From: Aaosphaeria pasadenensis
Taxonomy: Eukaryota; Ascomycota; Dothideomycetes; Pleosporales
Direction: 5' to 3'
Assembly: GCA_022813625.1 (NCBI GenBank)
Contig: JAKLMB010000008.1
Coordinates: 496,001-560,000 of the forward strand
Length of the DNA: 64,000 bases
Part shown: one piece after another, positions 47,779 to 58,572 of the stretch
Layout of the letters: every line of letters starts with the position of its first letter
Position numbering within the stretch: the stretch's first letter is position 1
Notes under the pieces: model-generated
Database searches by the model: none
Told to the model about the DNA's origin: nothing
The model's input: only the letters and a program-made list of their open reading frames with translations
Translations under genes and position numbers: made by a program

Positions 47779-48147
47779 ATGAGCAAACGTCACAATCGCA
47801 AGCGAACCAGAAGCCGGCCTCGTAACCGTGATCCCGGCCATAATCGCTCGTCACATCTTCAAACCCCTTCCATCGACACCTTCCATTTGACTTCAGTCGT
47901 TCCAGCCACGCCCGCACCCTTCCCTTCGATGAACATGGGAGCACCGGAAGTCGCTTGGAAGCAAATCAACCATCTACAAAACCAACAGCGCATCCTTCAA
48001 TTCCAGCAGAAACGGGACAGGGACATGGAAACCCAGCGACTTCGCTTCTTTGGAGGCTACATCGATGATGAAGTTAGTCTGTTCGAGCCGATGCTGAAGG
48101 TCGTCACGGACCTTTTCGACGGGAACACCGACTACGAGGATCCCTGA
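47779..48147 (+). CDS. Small conserved-looking fungal protein, unknown function
   Basis: Single exon, 122 residues, ATG at 47779 after a C/T-rich leader. The N-terminus is strongly basic (MSKRHNRKRTRSRPRNRD), a possible nuclear signal; the middle is Pro/Thr-rich; the C-terminus has a Gln/Arg-rich helix (HLQNQQRILQFQQKRDRD) and ends LRFFGGYIDDEVSLFEPMLK then VVTDLFDGNTDYEDP. A FGG-x(4-6)-LCxxMLxVVxDLFDG-xxYxDP ending occurs in hypothetical proteins of Pezizomycotina as I remember them, but no function is attached. Short, intron-free and highly structured in composition, so I regard it as real. Confidence 0.7.
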   Translation: MSKRHNRKRTRSRPRNRDPGHNRSSHLQTPSIDTFHLTSVVPATPAPFPSMNMGAPEVAWKQINHLQNQQRILQFQQKRDRDMETQRLRFFGGYIDDEVSLFEPMLKVVTDLFDGNTDYEDP

Positions 48148-49340
48148 TCGACTTTGCTTCTTCTCCTCTTCGCTCTCTATCCCAAATCTCTCCTCTCGTT
48201 CTGTTGTCCTGCTTCCTAGGATGGTATCCGACAGGAACCCAAATGTTTCTGTCATCTCTTTTAGCACCAGGTGATATATTTTGGCTTAGGCTTCTCATGC
48301 CTTGATCAATGATACTAGACCCAGCTTTAGCTGGTCACCACCAATCCGTGCAAATCTAGATGACAGAAATCCACCCCCATAGCTCAGACCCTAGTAGTCT
48401 TACTACAGCTATACATACATACATACAAAGGCTCAAGGACGTCGATAACAAAAACGCCCCTACCACCGTGCCAGAGGCGTGGGACATAACAGCCGGCGAG
48501 GACTCGCAACAGTGAACGACACTCTCACCCAGCTCGGCCGGGTTGGCTCTCCACGAGGGTGTCCGATCGGTCCAATAAAGCCCTGCCCTAGGACTCTCGG
48601 TGACGCGTGTCTGCGGAGGAATAAATGGTCAGACTACCCTACCTACCGTGTACTGAATGACAGCTAGATGCACGCCTTGGAGATGCGAAGGATCGACGGA
48701 CGATTGGTTCGCGTGACACGCTACTCCCTGGCTTGAGCGTCGCTGCCTACGCGGTACGATGGGAAAGACATGTGTCCTTCGGTGGGAAGAGTCATCGCGT
48801 CCGGGGTTCAGCACTATATATACTACTACCCACATGCTGTGCGCCCTTCGACGGGCGGTCTTATGCCGCAATTTCCGGGAGGGCTGTCTTTGTATTTTGT
48901 TTTTATTATTATTACCCCTTCTACTTTAAGTAGACATTCTGTTTTGAATCGGATACATTTCATAACGCGCTACTATAACTTGCAAAGACTGACGTGGTTA
49001 TGTTGCCTATTCGTGCTTCGATGCCTAGAGGCACACTGACACGGATTCCCTGATTATTATGCATTGTGACTGCGCCGGCAGGTAACAATTCATATGTTCC
49101 ACGAATGTTTTTCCCCCGCGTCCTGGGGACGCACAGTGCTACGGGACAAAAAGAGGCAGACATTCTCTTACTGAAGAAAAGGTGGACTAATTTAGATCAG
49201 ACCTCTGTCCCTACAGCGCCCTTATTGACATCTAGTCTTCTAGAAAGATTCTATTTAACCCTGTAGTTGTCTATCGAGTGTACAGATGTTGAATCTCGTC
49301 TTGGGGCTGGTGACATACGGAGATTTATTCTACATACTAT
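48148..49340. other. 1.2-kb spacer
   Basis: No gene supported. Contains a TACA microsatellite (48412-48426) and a T-rich tract near 48895-48930. ATG frames up to 89 codons overlap each other and lack features. Confidence 0.55.
48412..48426. repeat. TACA microsatellite
   Basis: Nearly four tandem TACA units in intergenic DNA. Confidence 0.8.
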
Positions 49341-52300
49341 CTACCGTCGCGGTAACTTTTCATGCTGTAAAGCAAGTCTGTAGTCGTGAAGACATCTTGA
49401 AGTCAGAGGATGCTGTGCACCAAGCGCTTTTATCCGCCCTTCGTATGCTCGCTGGTACAACTCAACAGCAGCAGAGAATTGTTGCTTTCGATGCAAGAGG
49501 TATGCTAAATTGTACACGCTGTTGAGCGTGACGGGGTGCTCTCGCCCAAGTACCTTCTCTTTCACTTCAAGCGCCCGTTGATACATTGCTTCTGCCTCTT
49601 TATACCTTCCTTGGGACTGTAGTGCCATCCCAAGGTTGTTAACACTAGTAAGCGTATCAGGATGCTCTTGCCCTAGCACCCTCTCTCTCGCTTCAAGCAC
49701 CTGTTGAGCCATTGCTTCTGCCTCTTTATGCTTTCCCTGCTCCTGTAGTACTATCCCAAGGTTGTTCAAACTAATAAGCGTATCAGGATGCTCTCGCCCA
49801 ATCATCTTCTCTGTGACGTCTAGTGCCTGTCGATGCATTGCTTCTGCTTCTTTGTACTTTCCCCGCCTCTCTAGTAATACCCCAAGGTTGTCGATGGTGG
49901 CAAGCGTATTAGGATGCTCTCGCCCAAGCACCTTTTTATATCCTTGTAGCGCCTGTCGATGCATTGCTTCTGCCTCTTCGTACTTTCCCTGCTTTTGAAG
50001 CACCCACCCAAGGTTGCCGATGCTACTAATCGTATTGGGGTGTTCTTGCCCATGCACCTTATATCCTTCCAGCACCTGTCGATGCATTGCTTCTGCCTCT
50101 TCGTACTTTCCCTGCTCCTCTAGCACCGACCCAAGGTCGCGGATGCTATGAAGCGTATCGGGGTGCTCTCGCCCAAGAACCCTTGTCCTAGTGTCTAATG
50201 ACATCTGAAGAAGACCCTTCGCTGCCGTATATTCTCCCCTCCGAAACAGATACCACCCCGCCCTTGAAGCGCTTATCGCTTGCCCCACTAAACCCTCGCT
50301 ATCTGCTGGCTTATGGTCCAACACCTCTTTTAGATGCGGCAGCAGCACTTTGCACTGCTCCCAAGTTTGATATTCCCCGCTCGGAAATGCCGCGCTTAGA
50401 GCCAGGATCGAGTTCTTTACCCATCGGTGAAGCTCCTTCTCCGCATCTAGCCATCTCCTCATTGACAGCTGCACTAGCCGGTGCATTGTGAATGTCTGGG
50501 CCCCGATCTCCGTCCTTACTAGAGAGAAGCTAAGCAAAGGTGCTAGAGCGTCATTGAATTCCAGCTGGCGGGTGAAGTTCTGCTGTAGCAATGAGTACGG
50601 GATCCCCTGCTTGTCAAACATACTCATCAGGGCAAGAAGATCTGCAGCTGACCGCTCCATCTTCTGAATGTACTCGAACGAGATCTGCCATGTCGTAATC
50701 ACAGCATCCCGGATGCTATGGCCTCGCCGAATATCTTTCAACTCCTTCCTGCTAAGCAGGTGCACCTGGTTGGCATCGCTCTCGCGAAACAGCTCGAGGT
50801 AGGTAGAGATGGTCGTTGTAGGTGCGCGCGTCTTAATGTAGGCCGCAGCGTGTGTGATGGCAAGAGGTATACGCTCGAGCGCGTTAACAAGCGCCGTGGC
50901 GTCTTCTAGACTAGACTCGTCAAACGGTACTCGGGTGTGAAGCAGTTCCAGTGCCTCGTCTTCTCCCATGGGCTCAACCTGGACAACGTCGCCGTATCCG
51001 CCAACTAGATTGGTGGCTGCCATGTTGTTTCTTGACGTGATCAAAATTGACCCGTGCGCTGCCTGAGGAAGGAAGCTCTCAAGTGGCATACCCTGACCTG
51101 CAGCTGTGCCTGTGCTGTCTTGATCATCACCAAAGAAGACGCTGTCATCATCAACGTTGTCAAGTATCATTAGCCATGGCCCGTTCCGCCGGTCTGACAG
51201 CCAGGCGTGCACTAACTGCAAGGCGTCGGCCTTTGCGTCTTGCTGTCCAGGCAGCAGAAGCTTGTCGGCAAAATTTCTGTATCCCTGCCGGAACTGGGTG
51301 GGATTGCTCGCATGTATCCAGACTACCAGTACATTTGGCTTTGCCGTCCGGAATCTGTACGCATACTCGATTGCAATCTGCGACTTGCTGGTCTCGGATT
51401 AATCCTACTGTTCGCAGCGATAGCGTGGTAATAATGCTTACCCAAAACCTCCAAGTCCGACCAAAGCCACCCGCGTGTGTGTTGGTGCGGTTGCTTTGCA
51501 CTCGGTGATCTTCGCGATAGTGTTCTCTCGACCGACGAACGAGGCGTCCCTCCCAAAGGGCATTATGAACAGGGCATCACTCACTAGTGGCAGTAATTCT
51601 CTATAAGTATTTGGTCTCGCTATGCGCTATAGGCAATAGGCTTACGTACATTGGACATTGGTCGCATCCACGATAGCCACAGGCGGTCTCTGCTGGCGCT
51701 CCAGCTCCTGTCGCAAGTAAGCCTTCAACACACTAGAGATTGCACGATAGCCTTGGTCGTCTCTGCTGCTGTATCTGGTCATCTGTATGTGATTCGCATC
51801 AATGCTTTCGACTGTCTCCAGTGCTAGTGAGAGGTCGAGTTTGGACGAAAAGTCATCCACCACCTGCGGCTGTCAGCGTTGCTTTTTGACCTTACAGCAC
51901 GCGACGTAAAGTTATACAGAACCACATACCTTCGCGCTTGCGCCCTTCATACCTGTTATGCCTTGTGCCTCCTGAAATGAATGAATTTTCATAGCACCAC
52001 CAAATGCAATAGTCTTAAATTCTTCGTGGATGTTATTCAAGACCTCGTTGTTCACTTCAAGCGTCTTAAGTATCTTCTTGTTCGAATCTTGAAGGGTAAG
52101 GCTTGCAAGGTTGAAAAAGATCTCGCCCCAGCCTGCGTACGCGCTCCCTCGGTGCGGCGTCCCTAAGAACACGATAAGCTTTGTTTGGTTGCGGGCCAGC
52201 TCTGACCGGCGAATGGCCTGTAGTAGCACATTAGCAGATTAGCTTTTATCTCATTCATCGCCAGACCCTTACATCTTTCAGAACGATGCCACCCAGGCTG

Positions 52301-52886
52301 TACGCTATGAACACAATTGGTTTCTACACTGCTATCAATCACAGTCCTTAAGTTATTCCTTGGATAGGGCGGTGTATACTCCATTATCGATCTCCAGCTC
52401 AAGCCGCACCGACAGATCCCGGCCATGCTGGGAGATGCTATTTTTGTTGTTGGCCTGGAAAAGACCTCCATTAACGTCTGCATTGTATCCGTACGTCCAC
52501 ACGCGGGCCTCTGGTATGTCTACAGCGAGGTAGTCTTTAGGCCAGAAGACCTTGGGCTCCCGCCGCGACAGCCCAGAGCTAGAGGCGGAGCCTTGCGCTC
52601 TCTCTGTATCTGTTGTGGAGGATCGATCTTTCCGTGATTTCAAGAAAGACCTAAGTCCTTTAGACCTTTTTGTCACATCGGTGCGGCCGTGACTCGCCCC
52701 CGCCGTCGCCTCCCAAGTTCCTTGAGGGTCACCTAGGAGGCCATGAATGAACACGATGCTGTACGCTGTCAGCAGCTCCCTAGCAATTGATGCAATTCTA
52801 TGGCAGCCCTACTTTACGCAGAAGTCCTCGTCGCTTTGTGCACTGGGACTCAGCCTTGAGAAGCCGAGCCGATGAACTGTTGACAT
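49341..52886 (-). CDS. NOD-like receptor: SesB-like hydrolase, NB-ARC, TPR
   Basis: Seven exons (52886-52844, 52765-52380, 52323-52273, 52217-51930, 51863-51646, 51600-51442, 51387-49341) give 1063 residues. N-terminal alpha/beta hydrolase: SIVFIHGLLGDPQGTW (oxyanion region), nucleophile elbow IAYSLGGIVLKD, LIVFLGTPHRGS and His in MKIHSFQEAQ. Then a linker with MPFGRDASFVGREN and the NTPase: P-loop GLGGFGKS (about 377-384), WIHASNP, Walker B WLMILDNVDD (about 453-462), and the ITSRN and GRIPLAITHAA-like motifs (here LERIPLAITHAA). From about 755 on, 42-residue tetratricopeptide units (GREHPDTL..NLG..L..QGKYEEAEAMHRQAL) repeat. Such SesB/NB-ARC/TPR proteins are fungal STAND receptors linked to non-self recognition and incompatibility; the TPR array senses a ligand and the hydrolase would be the effector. 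Every intron restores a known motif, so the gene appears intact. Exon 1 joining is the least certain. Confidence 0.93.
49500..50200 (-). repeat. Near-identical TPR-coding DNA repeats, 126-base period
   Basis: The word CATTGCTTCTGC recurs at 49584, 49710, 49836, 49962 and 50085, i.e. steps of 126, 126, 126 and 123 bases (42 or 41 codons). Flanking words such as GGATGCTCTCGCCCAA recur too. The DNA-level similarity is higher than needed for the protein pattern, a mark of recent unit copying or gene conversion. Confidence 0.92.
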
Positions 52887-53781
52887 GTTCACTGGACGTT
52901 GAAAAGCGTGTCACGTCATGGACACTGTGACGATATGCGGCGCTGGGAGGAGTAGAAGACACTTTGCTCAAGGAAAGGCTTCATGAAGACCATCCCTTCA
53001 GCTGCGGCGGGGTGAGGTTGCAAGCTCTTGGCCTCAGCCTTGCGCATAGTGGCTGCCATGAGAAGTAAGCATGCGTGGCACGGTCGGCCAGGTCCTCTTA
53101 ACGCAAGGCTCGCTTACAACTTTGCTGGCTTACTACTGGTGGGATTTAGTAAAATGAGGTTGGGGTACCAGCGTACATGGTAATCTAGCAACAGCCTCTG
53201 TGTATGTTAGAGAAGACTGCAGACGAAGATAAACCTTGGTAGCAGACTAGATAGCGGTACGAGCTTGATCTTGGCGTTGTAGCGAAGGAAGTCAGTTTGT
53301 GATAGAGAGATGCTCTTTCCGGATTAGGCAGTTGTGCCCCGGCGTGACAGTATTTTGATGTCATCTTTGAACAGAGTGCACTTCGATAGCAGCGGCGGGA
53401 GATTCATAGAGAACCCGAGCATATATCAATACGTCGGCTAGGCTGTAGTGATTTCGTACAACCCTTACTAGAATCTACGCGGTAAAGAATAGTGTATCAG
53501 AGGCTCAATAGCTATTGTTGAATTAATTGATATCTAGAACTAGAAAACTATTGAGAGAGGTCGGAAGATGAAAGTGTCCCACGACACTATGCGTCTCAGG
53601 ATGTACGAATCTACCAGAAAAGTGTACGTCTAAGTACTCCTAAATAAAGATATACTGACTCAAAATATATACAAAGTAAGAAGGACCTACGTATATACAA
53701 CACCCCCAACAAAATATATACACAAACACCCCCTTTTCATAGACTCCAAGTACCACACTCAATCAACTCAAAACCCCCCAC
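52887..53781. other. 0.9-kb spacer
   Basis: NLR promoter on the left, 3' flank of the peptidase on the right. From about 53460 it is AT-rich with ATATATACA repeats (53660-53730). No gene seen. Confidence 0.6.
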
Positions 53782-55734
53782 TCAGTAAACAGTCTTCAAC
53801 ACCTTCCCCCACCCGCCATCACTCCCCTTGAACGGAACACCATCAGGTATACACACCTCTCCCAACTCAGGCAGGGCGCCCGAATCAAGATATCTCTGCA
53901 CGTAGTCCCTTGCACACTTCGAAGGCGCGGTGATGGTGCCGTGGCCAACGCCGTTGACGATGAGGAGTGATGAGCCAGGGAACGAGGAGGTCATTTTCTG
54001 GGCGCCTTTGAGCGGGGATGTTGGGTCTATGGTGTTTGAGAGGAAGAGAATGGGAGAGGTATTTGTGGTGTTGTTGGCTGATGGAAGACCTTTGTCATTG
54101 TTATTAGAGACTTGATGGATGGGAATAGGGGGAATGGTTGAACATACCACTGAACTGCTGGCTCTTCGGCGGTCTGATGTCCAAGTCTCTGCAGTTCAAT
54201 CCAACAGTCGCGCCCACCCAACTCTCGCCTAGGTAGAAGCTCTGCTCGACCATGTAGTTCATCGACTCTACGAATGTGTCCATGCTGGATAGATTGGTAC
54301 GGCCGTTGGCATCATTGCACGCAATGATCAACCTAGGCTCCTCCATATGATACTCTCTCGCGGGAGTCTCTCCAGGACACTCTGTAGCCAGCGTACCGAA
54401 CCCAGAGTTCTTCGCGAGTGCACTTCCATTCCTCTTCTCGACTCCCAGCATGAGCTGCGCGAAGGCCGGAAACCTCGTGATGGGAGCGAACGTCGCCTGC
54501 AAGACGAACGACTGGAGCGTTTTATACGTCGCGAGCGTGGGCATCTGGACGAAGTACGGATCAACAACGACAATCGGATCCTCCTTAATACTCAGCAGCG
54601 CGTTCCTGAACCTCGTCTCAATGGCCTCCGGACTCTCCGCATGGAACGCGCAGTCCTTCTCCCCAACCTCATGGCAGAACTTGAAGAACGACCGCACTGC
54701 CGCGTCAGCGTCGTTTAGGTTCTCGCGAGACGCACCACTGTAGTAATCTTCCACGTCCATCGGCGCATCGAGGATCATCCTGCCCACGCGATCCGGATAC
54801 AAAGATGCGAATGTGCTTCCGATCACCGTGCCGTAGCTGAGCCCGTAGAACCACAGTTTCGCGTCGTCAGCGCTGGCGCCTCGACCCACGCTCCTGGATT
54901 CGATGAAGCGGAGGAGGTCGGCGGCGACAGCAGGTGTGTTGGCATATTTTGCGTGGGTGTCGCGATTGGCTTTGCTACACCATTGGCCCCAGCCTCCGGC
55001 CAGTTCGTACGCTTCTGCGATTGAGGTGGTGGAGTTGGAATCGATGGGCAGGCCGAGGGTCCGGCCGAAGACAAGCTGGGCGGCCTCGCTCGAGTGGAAA
55101 CATGTCAGTGTCGGACCGCTGTTGTTGACACCGCGGGGGTCGAAACCGATGAGGTTGTATTCTGCGCCAAAGAGGTTTTCGAGGAGTGAGGCGCCTTTGA
55201 GAACGAAGTCTACGCCGGAGTTGCTGGGGCCGCCTGGGATGATAGTCAGGTTTGTCTTGAAGATATAGGGTAGGAGACGGTATGTTGATTGACTTGATTC
55301 CTTACCTGGGTTGATGAGAATGTCCTCTGCGGACTCGTTGAGAGATGCCTTCTTAATGAATGCAATGTTCGTCGTCCCGGCCTGTGAGTCCTCATAATCC
55401 AATGGGACCTAGCAATATCCCGTTAAGATTTATGCATTGTTTTAAAAGAGAGCCAATCGTTGTCGAAGATAAAGGAAGCATTGAAACACACCTCGAGGTT
55501 CGCACACGTGAAATTAACGTAACATGGTGTCCAAGAGAGATTTGCAGACGGCTGGATCTAAATCATGCGTTAACATACATCGAATCAACACTCTAACTTC
55601 CGTAAGTCGTTGTCTCATACCTCTTCAAAACTGAACACGACAGACTCGTTCCCGCTGCTAGCAGCAGCGGCCAAAGATACAAAGGACAAGAGACCCGCTC
55701 CGATCCCAATGATTGTCATTGATCTGAACATCAT
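53782..55734 (-). CDS. Secreted S33-family serine peptidase (tripeptidyl aminopeptidase-like)
   Basis: Five exons (55734-55621, 55557-55492, 55408-55306, 55233-54148, 54089-53782) give 558 residues. Signal peptide MMFRSMTIIGIGAGLLSFVS then LAAAASS. Family marks: C-terminal part of exon 2 TPCYVNFTCANLEVPLDY, the oxyanion motif NPGGPSNSG rebuilt across intron 3, FDPRGVNNSGP, nucleophile elbow YGLSYGT (Ser about 227), a charge-relay Asp in SNTIDPTSPL and His in GVGHGT of the C-terminal TAP-like domain. This is the layout of Streptomyces tripeptidyl aminopeptidase and fungal secreted exopeptidases/proline-type peptidases, which release N-terminal peptides or residues outside the cell. Several N-glycosylation sites. 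MM start: the first ATG was taken; the next codon is also Met. All splice joints rebuild conserved motifs. Secure. Confidence 0.93.
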
Positions 55735-56708
55735 TACAGTAGCGATTCAGCCACAAAGAAAGACAAAAAAATCAAAGAAATAAGTGAGCGAACAAAAAGG
55801 AACAAAGCCCGCGAACAAGCCTATCTACAAAGCAGCACCTTTCATTCTCATCTTATCATTGTTCTTTTGACCCGTGCCAATAATGCATGCGCCCACGAGA
55901 TGGTTTCCCCATCTATTTACATTCCCGAGTCAGGACTTGTCGATGCATAGTGCAGGAAGGTACAGGTTGTTTTCACTGTGCTGGCGAGGGTGTTTGTGGT
56001 TGGTTGAAGTCCGTCTCATGTCAGACAGAGGGTAGCGAGCGGTGGACGTTGTCCCTTGACACTCGACGAGTGCAAGTATGTCTGTCCTACCTATGTTCCC
56101 ATTGCTGACAACATTGAATGTGTGACTTCGCGGTACCTTGCATAAATGTCTAGCGGAAGATCTCACTCGTTGTATTGAGATTTATTGGCAGTGTTGGGGG
56201 TATTGGAGGAAGGGAGATGTTTCGGGATTGTAGTCATTGGCTTGGTCGCCGCTCGCTTATGCTCGAGGCGGGGGATTTGTGTGGACGTACGTTACCCACC
56301 CCCACAGCTAGGTATGTTCCCCGTAGGTGTTGTTTCCGGAATAGTCAGGATTCTGAAAGTGGTAGGACGCCTAATGTTGGGCGCGTGGTGGAAGGGTGCA
56401 GAGGGTGAAGTGGATCTCGTATTTGTGTGAAAGGAATTTGGATTGGGATTCCGAAGGCAATTTATGCCTGTTATTGCGTTTCGAGCACCTTCTGGGTTAT
56501 TGAATTGGTACTTTTTAATATAAAATCGTCTGAGGAGGAAACGTCATGAATAGTGACATTCTGAACAACATAGCTATGAAAGATACAAGTAGAGTGCTGG
56601 CGCCAAAACCGTACTCTGTGATAGCAAAGCATTCTCAGTGTAACTACGAACCCACGACGCAAACCATCGAATCCAAACTCTCCAGTCCATTCGTATGATA
56701 TGCGCCCT
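55735..56708. other. 1.0-kb spacer
   Basis: Peptidase promoter and 3' flank of the next minus-strand gene. ATG frames at 55887-56430 lack features. Confidence 0.6.
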
Positions 56709-57599
56709 TCACATCTGCCTCAACCTGACCGTAGCAATCGCAGCCCCCGCGACATGAACATTGAAGATGACTATATCCGCCTGTTCATTGACCATATATT
56801 CGACCGCCATTATGAATATATTGTGCACTACCTGCGGACCTATCTCCTCTATCAACGCGACAGCAGGATATTGTATGTTTCTGGCAAACAGGCCGTTGAC
56901 TTCAATTTCGTACACCAGACCCGACGGTCCTTGAATCCAGGTATGGTAGTCTTCCTGTAAGTCATGGTGAGTCTCGTCCCAGTACGTCTGTACCACCTCT
57001 CTCATATCTCCATTCACTCCATTCGGGTTGACGTTGTTCACGCCGTCGTTATGTAGATTTCCGATAGTCGCGACTTGTCCTCCAAGGAATTGATCACCTT
57101 CACGGTATTGCGCCATGTAGAACGTCGCTCCGTTCTCGAGATCATACGCCGGCCCGCATCTCTGTCGCTTCTCGAATTTTTCAGTGACGCCGGCCGTCGT
57201 CGTTACATTCGCGTCTCCCTCGTCTGGAAGCGAACGCTTGCCTCTAATAGGGAAGCTACCTGTGCAGCTCGTCCGGTAGGATCGCATGCCACCGGGCCAG
57301 CCTAGACAGTTGCATTTCCCGGCCGTGGTGTCGACTGTGTGCACCAGTGACTTGCAGTTGTTGTCCGAGTAGAAGGAGAACGTGCACCCTGGGGCGATGT
57401 TGTCGTTTGACAGCACGGCCCCTTGAAACGTCTTGATGCAACCAGTATTCTGGCTGGCAGAGATCATGAGTGGAGCTGGCTGGCCTGACCCTCTGCTGCA
57501 AGTCTCGCTGTAGAAGCCAACGACGGTACCTGCGTTGGCTTGTGAAGCGAGCTGGAGGACTGCCAGCGTGCCCACGAGCCATCGGATTGAGACATCCAT
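56709..57599 (-). CDS. Secreted two-domain protein, unknown function
   Basis: Single exon, 296 residues, true ATG. Signal peptide MDVSIRWLVGTLAVLQLASQ ending ANAG. The N-terminal domain (about 24-115) is small and Cys-rich: six or seven cysteines in FYSETCSRGS, NTGCIKTF, GCTFSFYSDNNC, GKCNCLGW and YRTSCTGS. A linker with basic pairs (RGKRSL, FEKRQRC) looks like Kex2 processing sites that could free the two parts. The C-terminal domain (about 145-296) lacks cysteines and is acidic/aromatic (GATFYMAQYREGDQFLGGQ, DETHHDLQEDYHTWIQGP). No known enzyme motif. Composition suggests a secreted effector-like or antagonistic protein, but that is inference. No membrane anchor. Confidence 0.78.
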   Translation of the reverse strand: MDVSIRWLVGTLAVLQLASQANAGTVVGFYSETCSRGSGQPAPLMISASQNTGCIKTFQGAVLSNDNIAPGCTFSFYSDNNCKSLVHTVDTTAGKCNCLGWPGGMRSYRTSCTGSFPIRGKRSLPDEGDANVTTTAGVTEKFEKRQRCGPAYDLENGATFYMAQYREGDQFLGGQVATIGNLHNDGVNNVNPNGVNGDMREVVQTYWDETHHDLQEDYHTWIQGPSGLVYEIEVNGLFARNIQYPAVALIEEIGPQVVHNIFIMAVEYMVNEQADIVIFNVHVAGAAIATVRLRQM

Positions 57600-58383
57600 G
57601 TTGTATCTCTTCGTGAATAGAGGACTTCAATCTCTGAATAGCTTTGGACCAAACACTTCGATACTATCAGACTAAAACAATAATGGAGTTCTCTTTGGGG
57701 GTGAGAGTGATGTGTTGTTGCTCAAATATGACATATCAAGTCTCTGATGCCTCTACTTATACATGCAAAATTCTACACACATACACTACAGCAATTTAAA
57801 AAAAACCTCTAAGTGGAGTCAACACGGCCATCGGCGTCAGCAAATGTGCAGCTGTGGGGATACCAGGGTTGAAGTTTTCCAGACCCCAGGTACGGCTGAA
57901 AAAGAGATGCAATCACGGAAAATAAGACTCTTTGTAAAAGTTTGTCATGTCTTGTGGTCACACAAATTCCTTGAAAACCTACTCTTTTGAGAAGTCTGAT
58001 TTGCTGGTCTGATCGGCCGATATAATGATGCCGTTCACTGCTCTGCGGCATGCCGGTGATTATGCCAAAGTAGGAAAGCGGGATACAGAAAACGAGAGTG
58101 ACGATGACCTTGCATAATTAATCTTTGCTCGAGTACCTGGTTTGTCTATTATATGATATTGTACTTCAACTTGCTTCAATCATAAAGTCCCCTTACCTTT
58201 CAACGCATAGGTTTTTCGTACATAGCAAGACTTGTTCATACTAAACAACACAGCTTTACAAAAGGCTACGCCAGACATTGACACTCTTCAACATGTCCAA
58301 ACACGCACCCCAAGAACTTCCCCAACTTAAACCAAAATCACCAACAAAATCTCCCTCTCCCGCAATCTTTATCATCATGCGCC

Positions 58384-58572
58384 TCACCCACCGCCCAACA
58401 ACGTCCCGAGCCCTGCATAACAGACCGCCACCAACCCGCCCTCGCTAACGCACCCCCACCCCTGCACCTCTTCCCCCATCAAGTCACTATCTGGAGAAAA
58501 AACACCCACCCGCATCGTCAGCATCGCAGCTTCCAACACCCAATCTTCGTATTCCTGCAGTGCGTGAGGCAC
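58384..58572 (-). pseudogene. Possible truncated coding relic
   Basis: A frame reading PHALQEYEDWVLEAAMLTMR and then VGVFSPDSDLMGEEVQGWGC has protein-like composition, and the same frame stays open about 190 bases further upstream (TSKLTIPRVPRADAAEV) without any ATG. It may be the end of a decayed gene. No family recognised. Confidence 0.25.

Noticed and set aside
49500..50200. Regular repeats resembling a CRISPR or minisatellite array
   Set aside because: Period 126 bases, in frame with a protein reading TPR units; it is coding repeat within the NLR.
53640..53740. ATATATACA repeats as a replication origin
   Set aside because: AT-rich tracts of this kind are common between fungal genes and no defined origin motif is known for such genomes.
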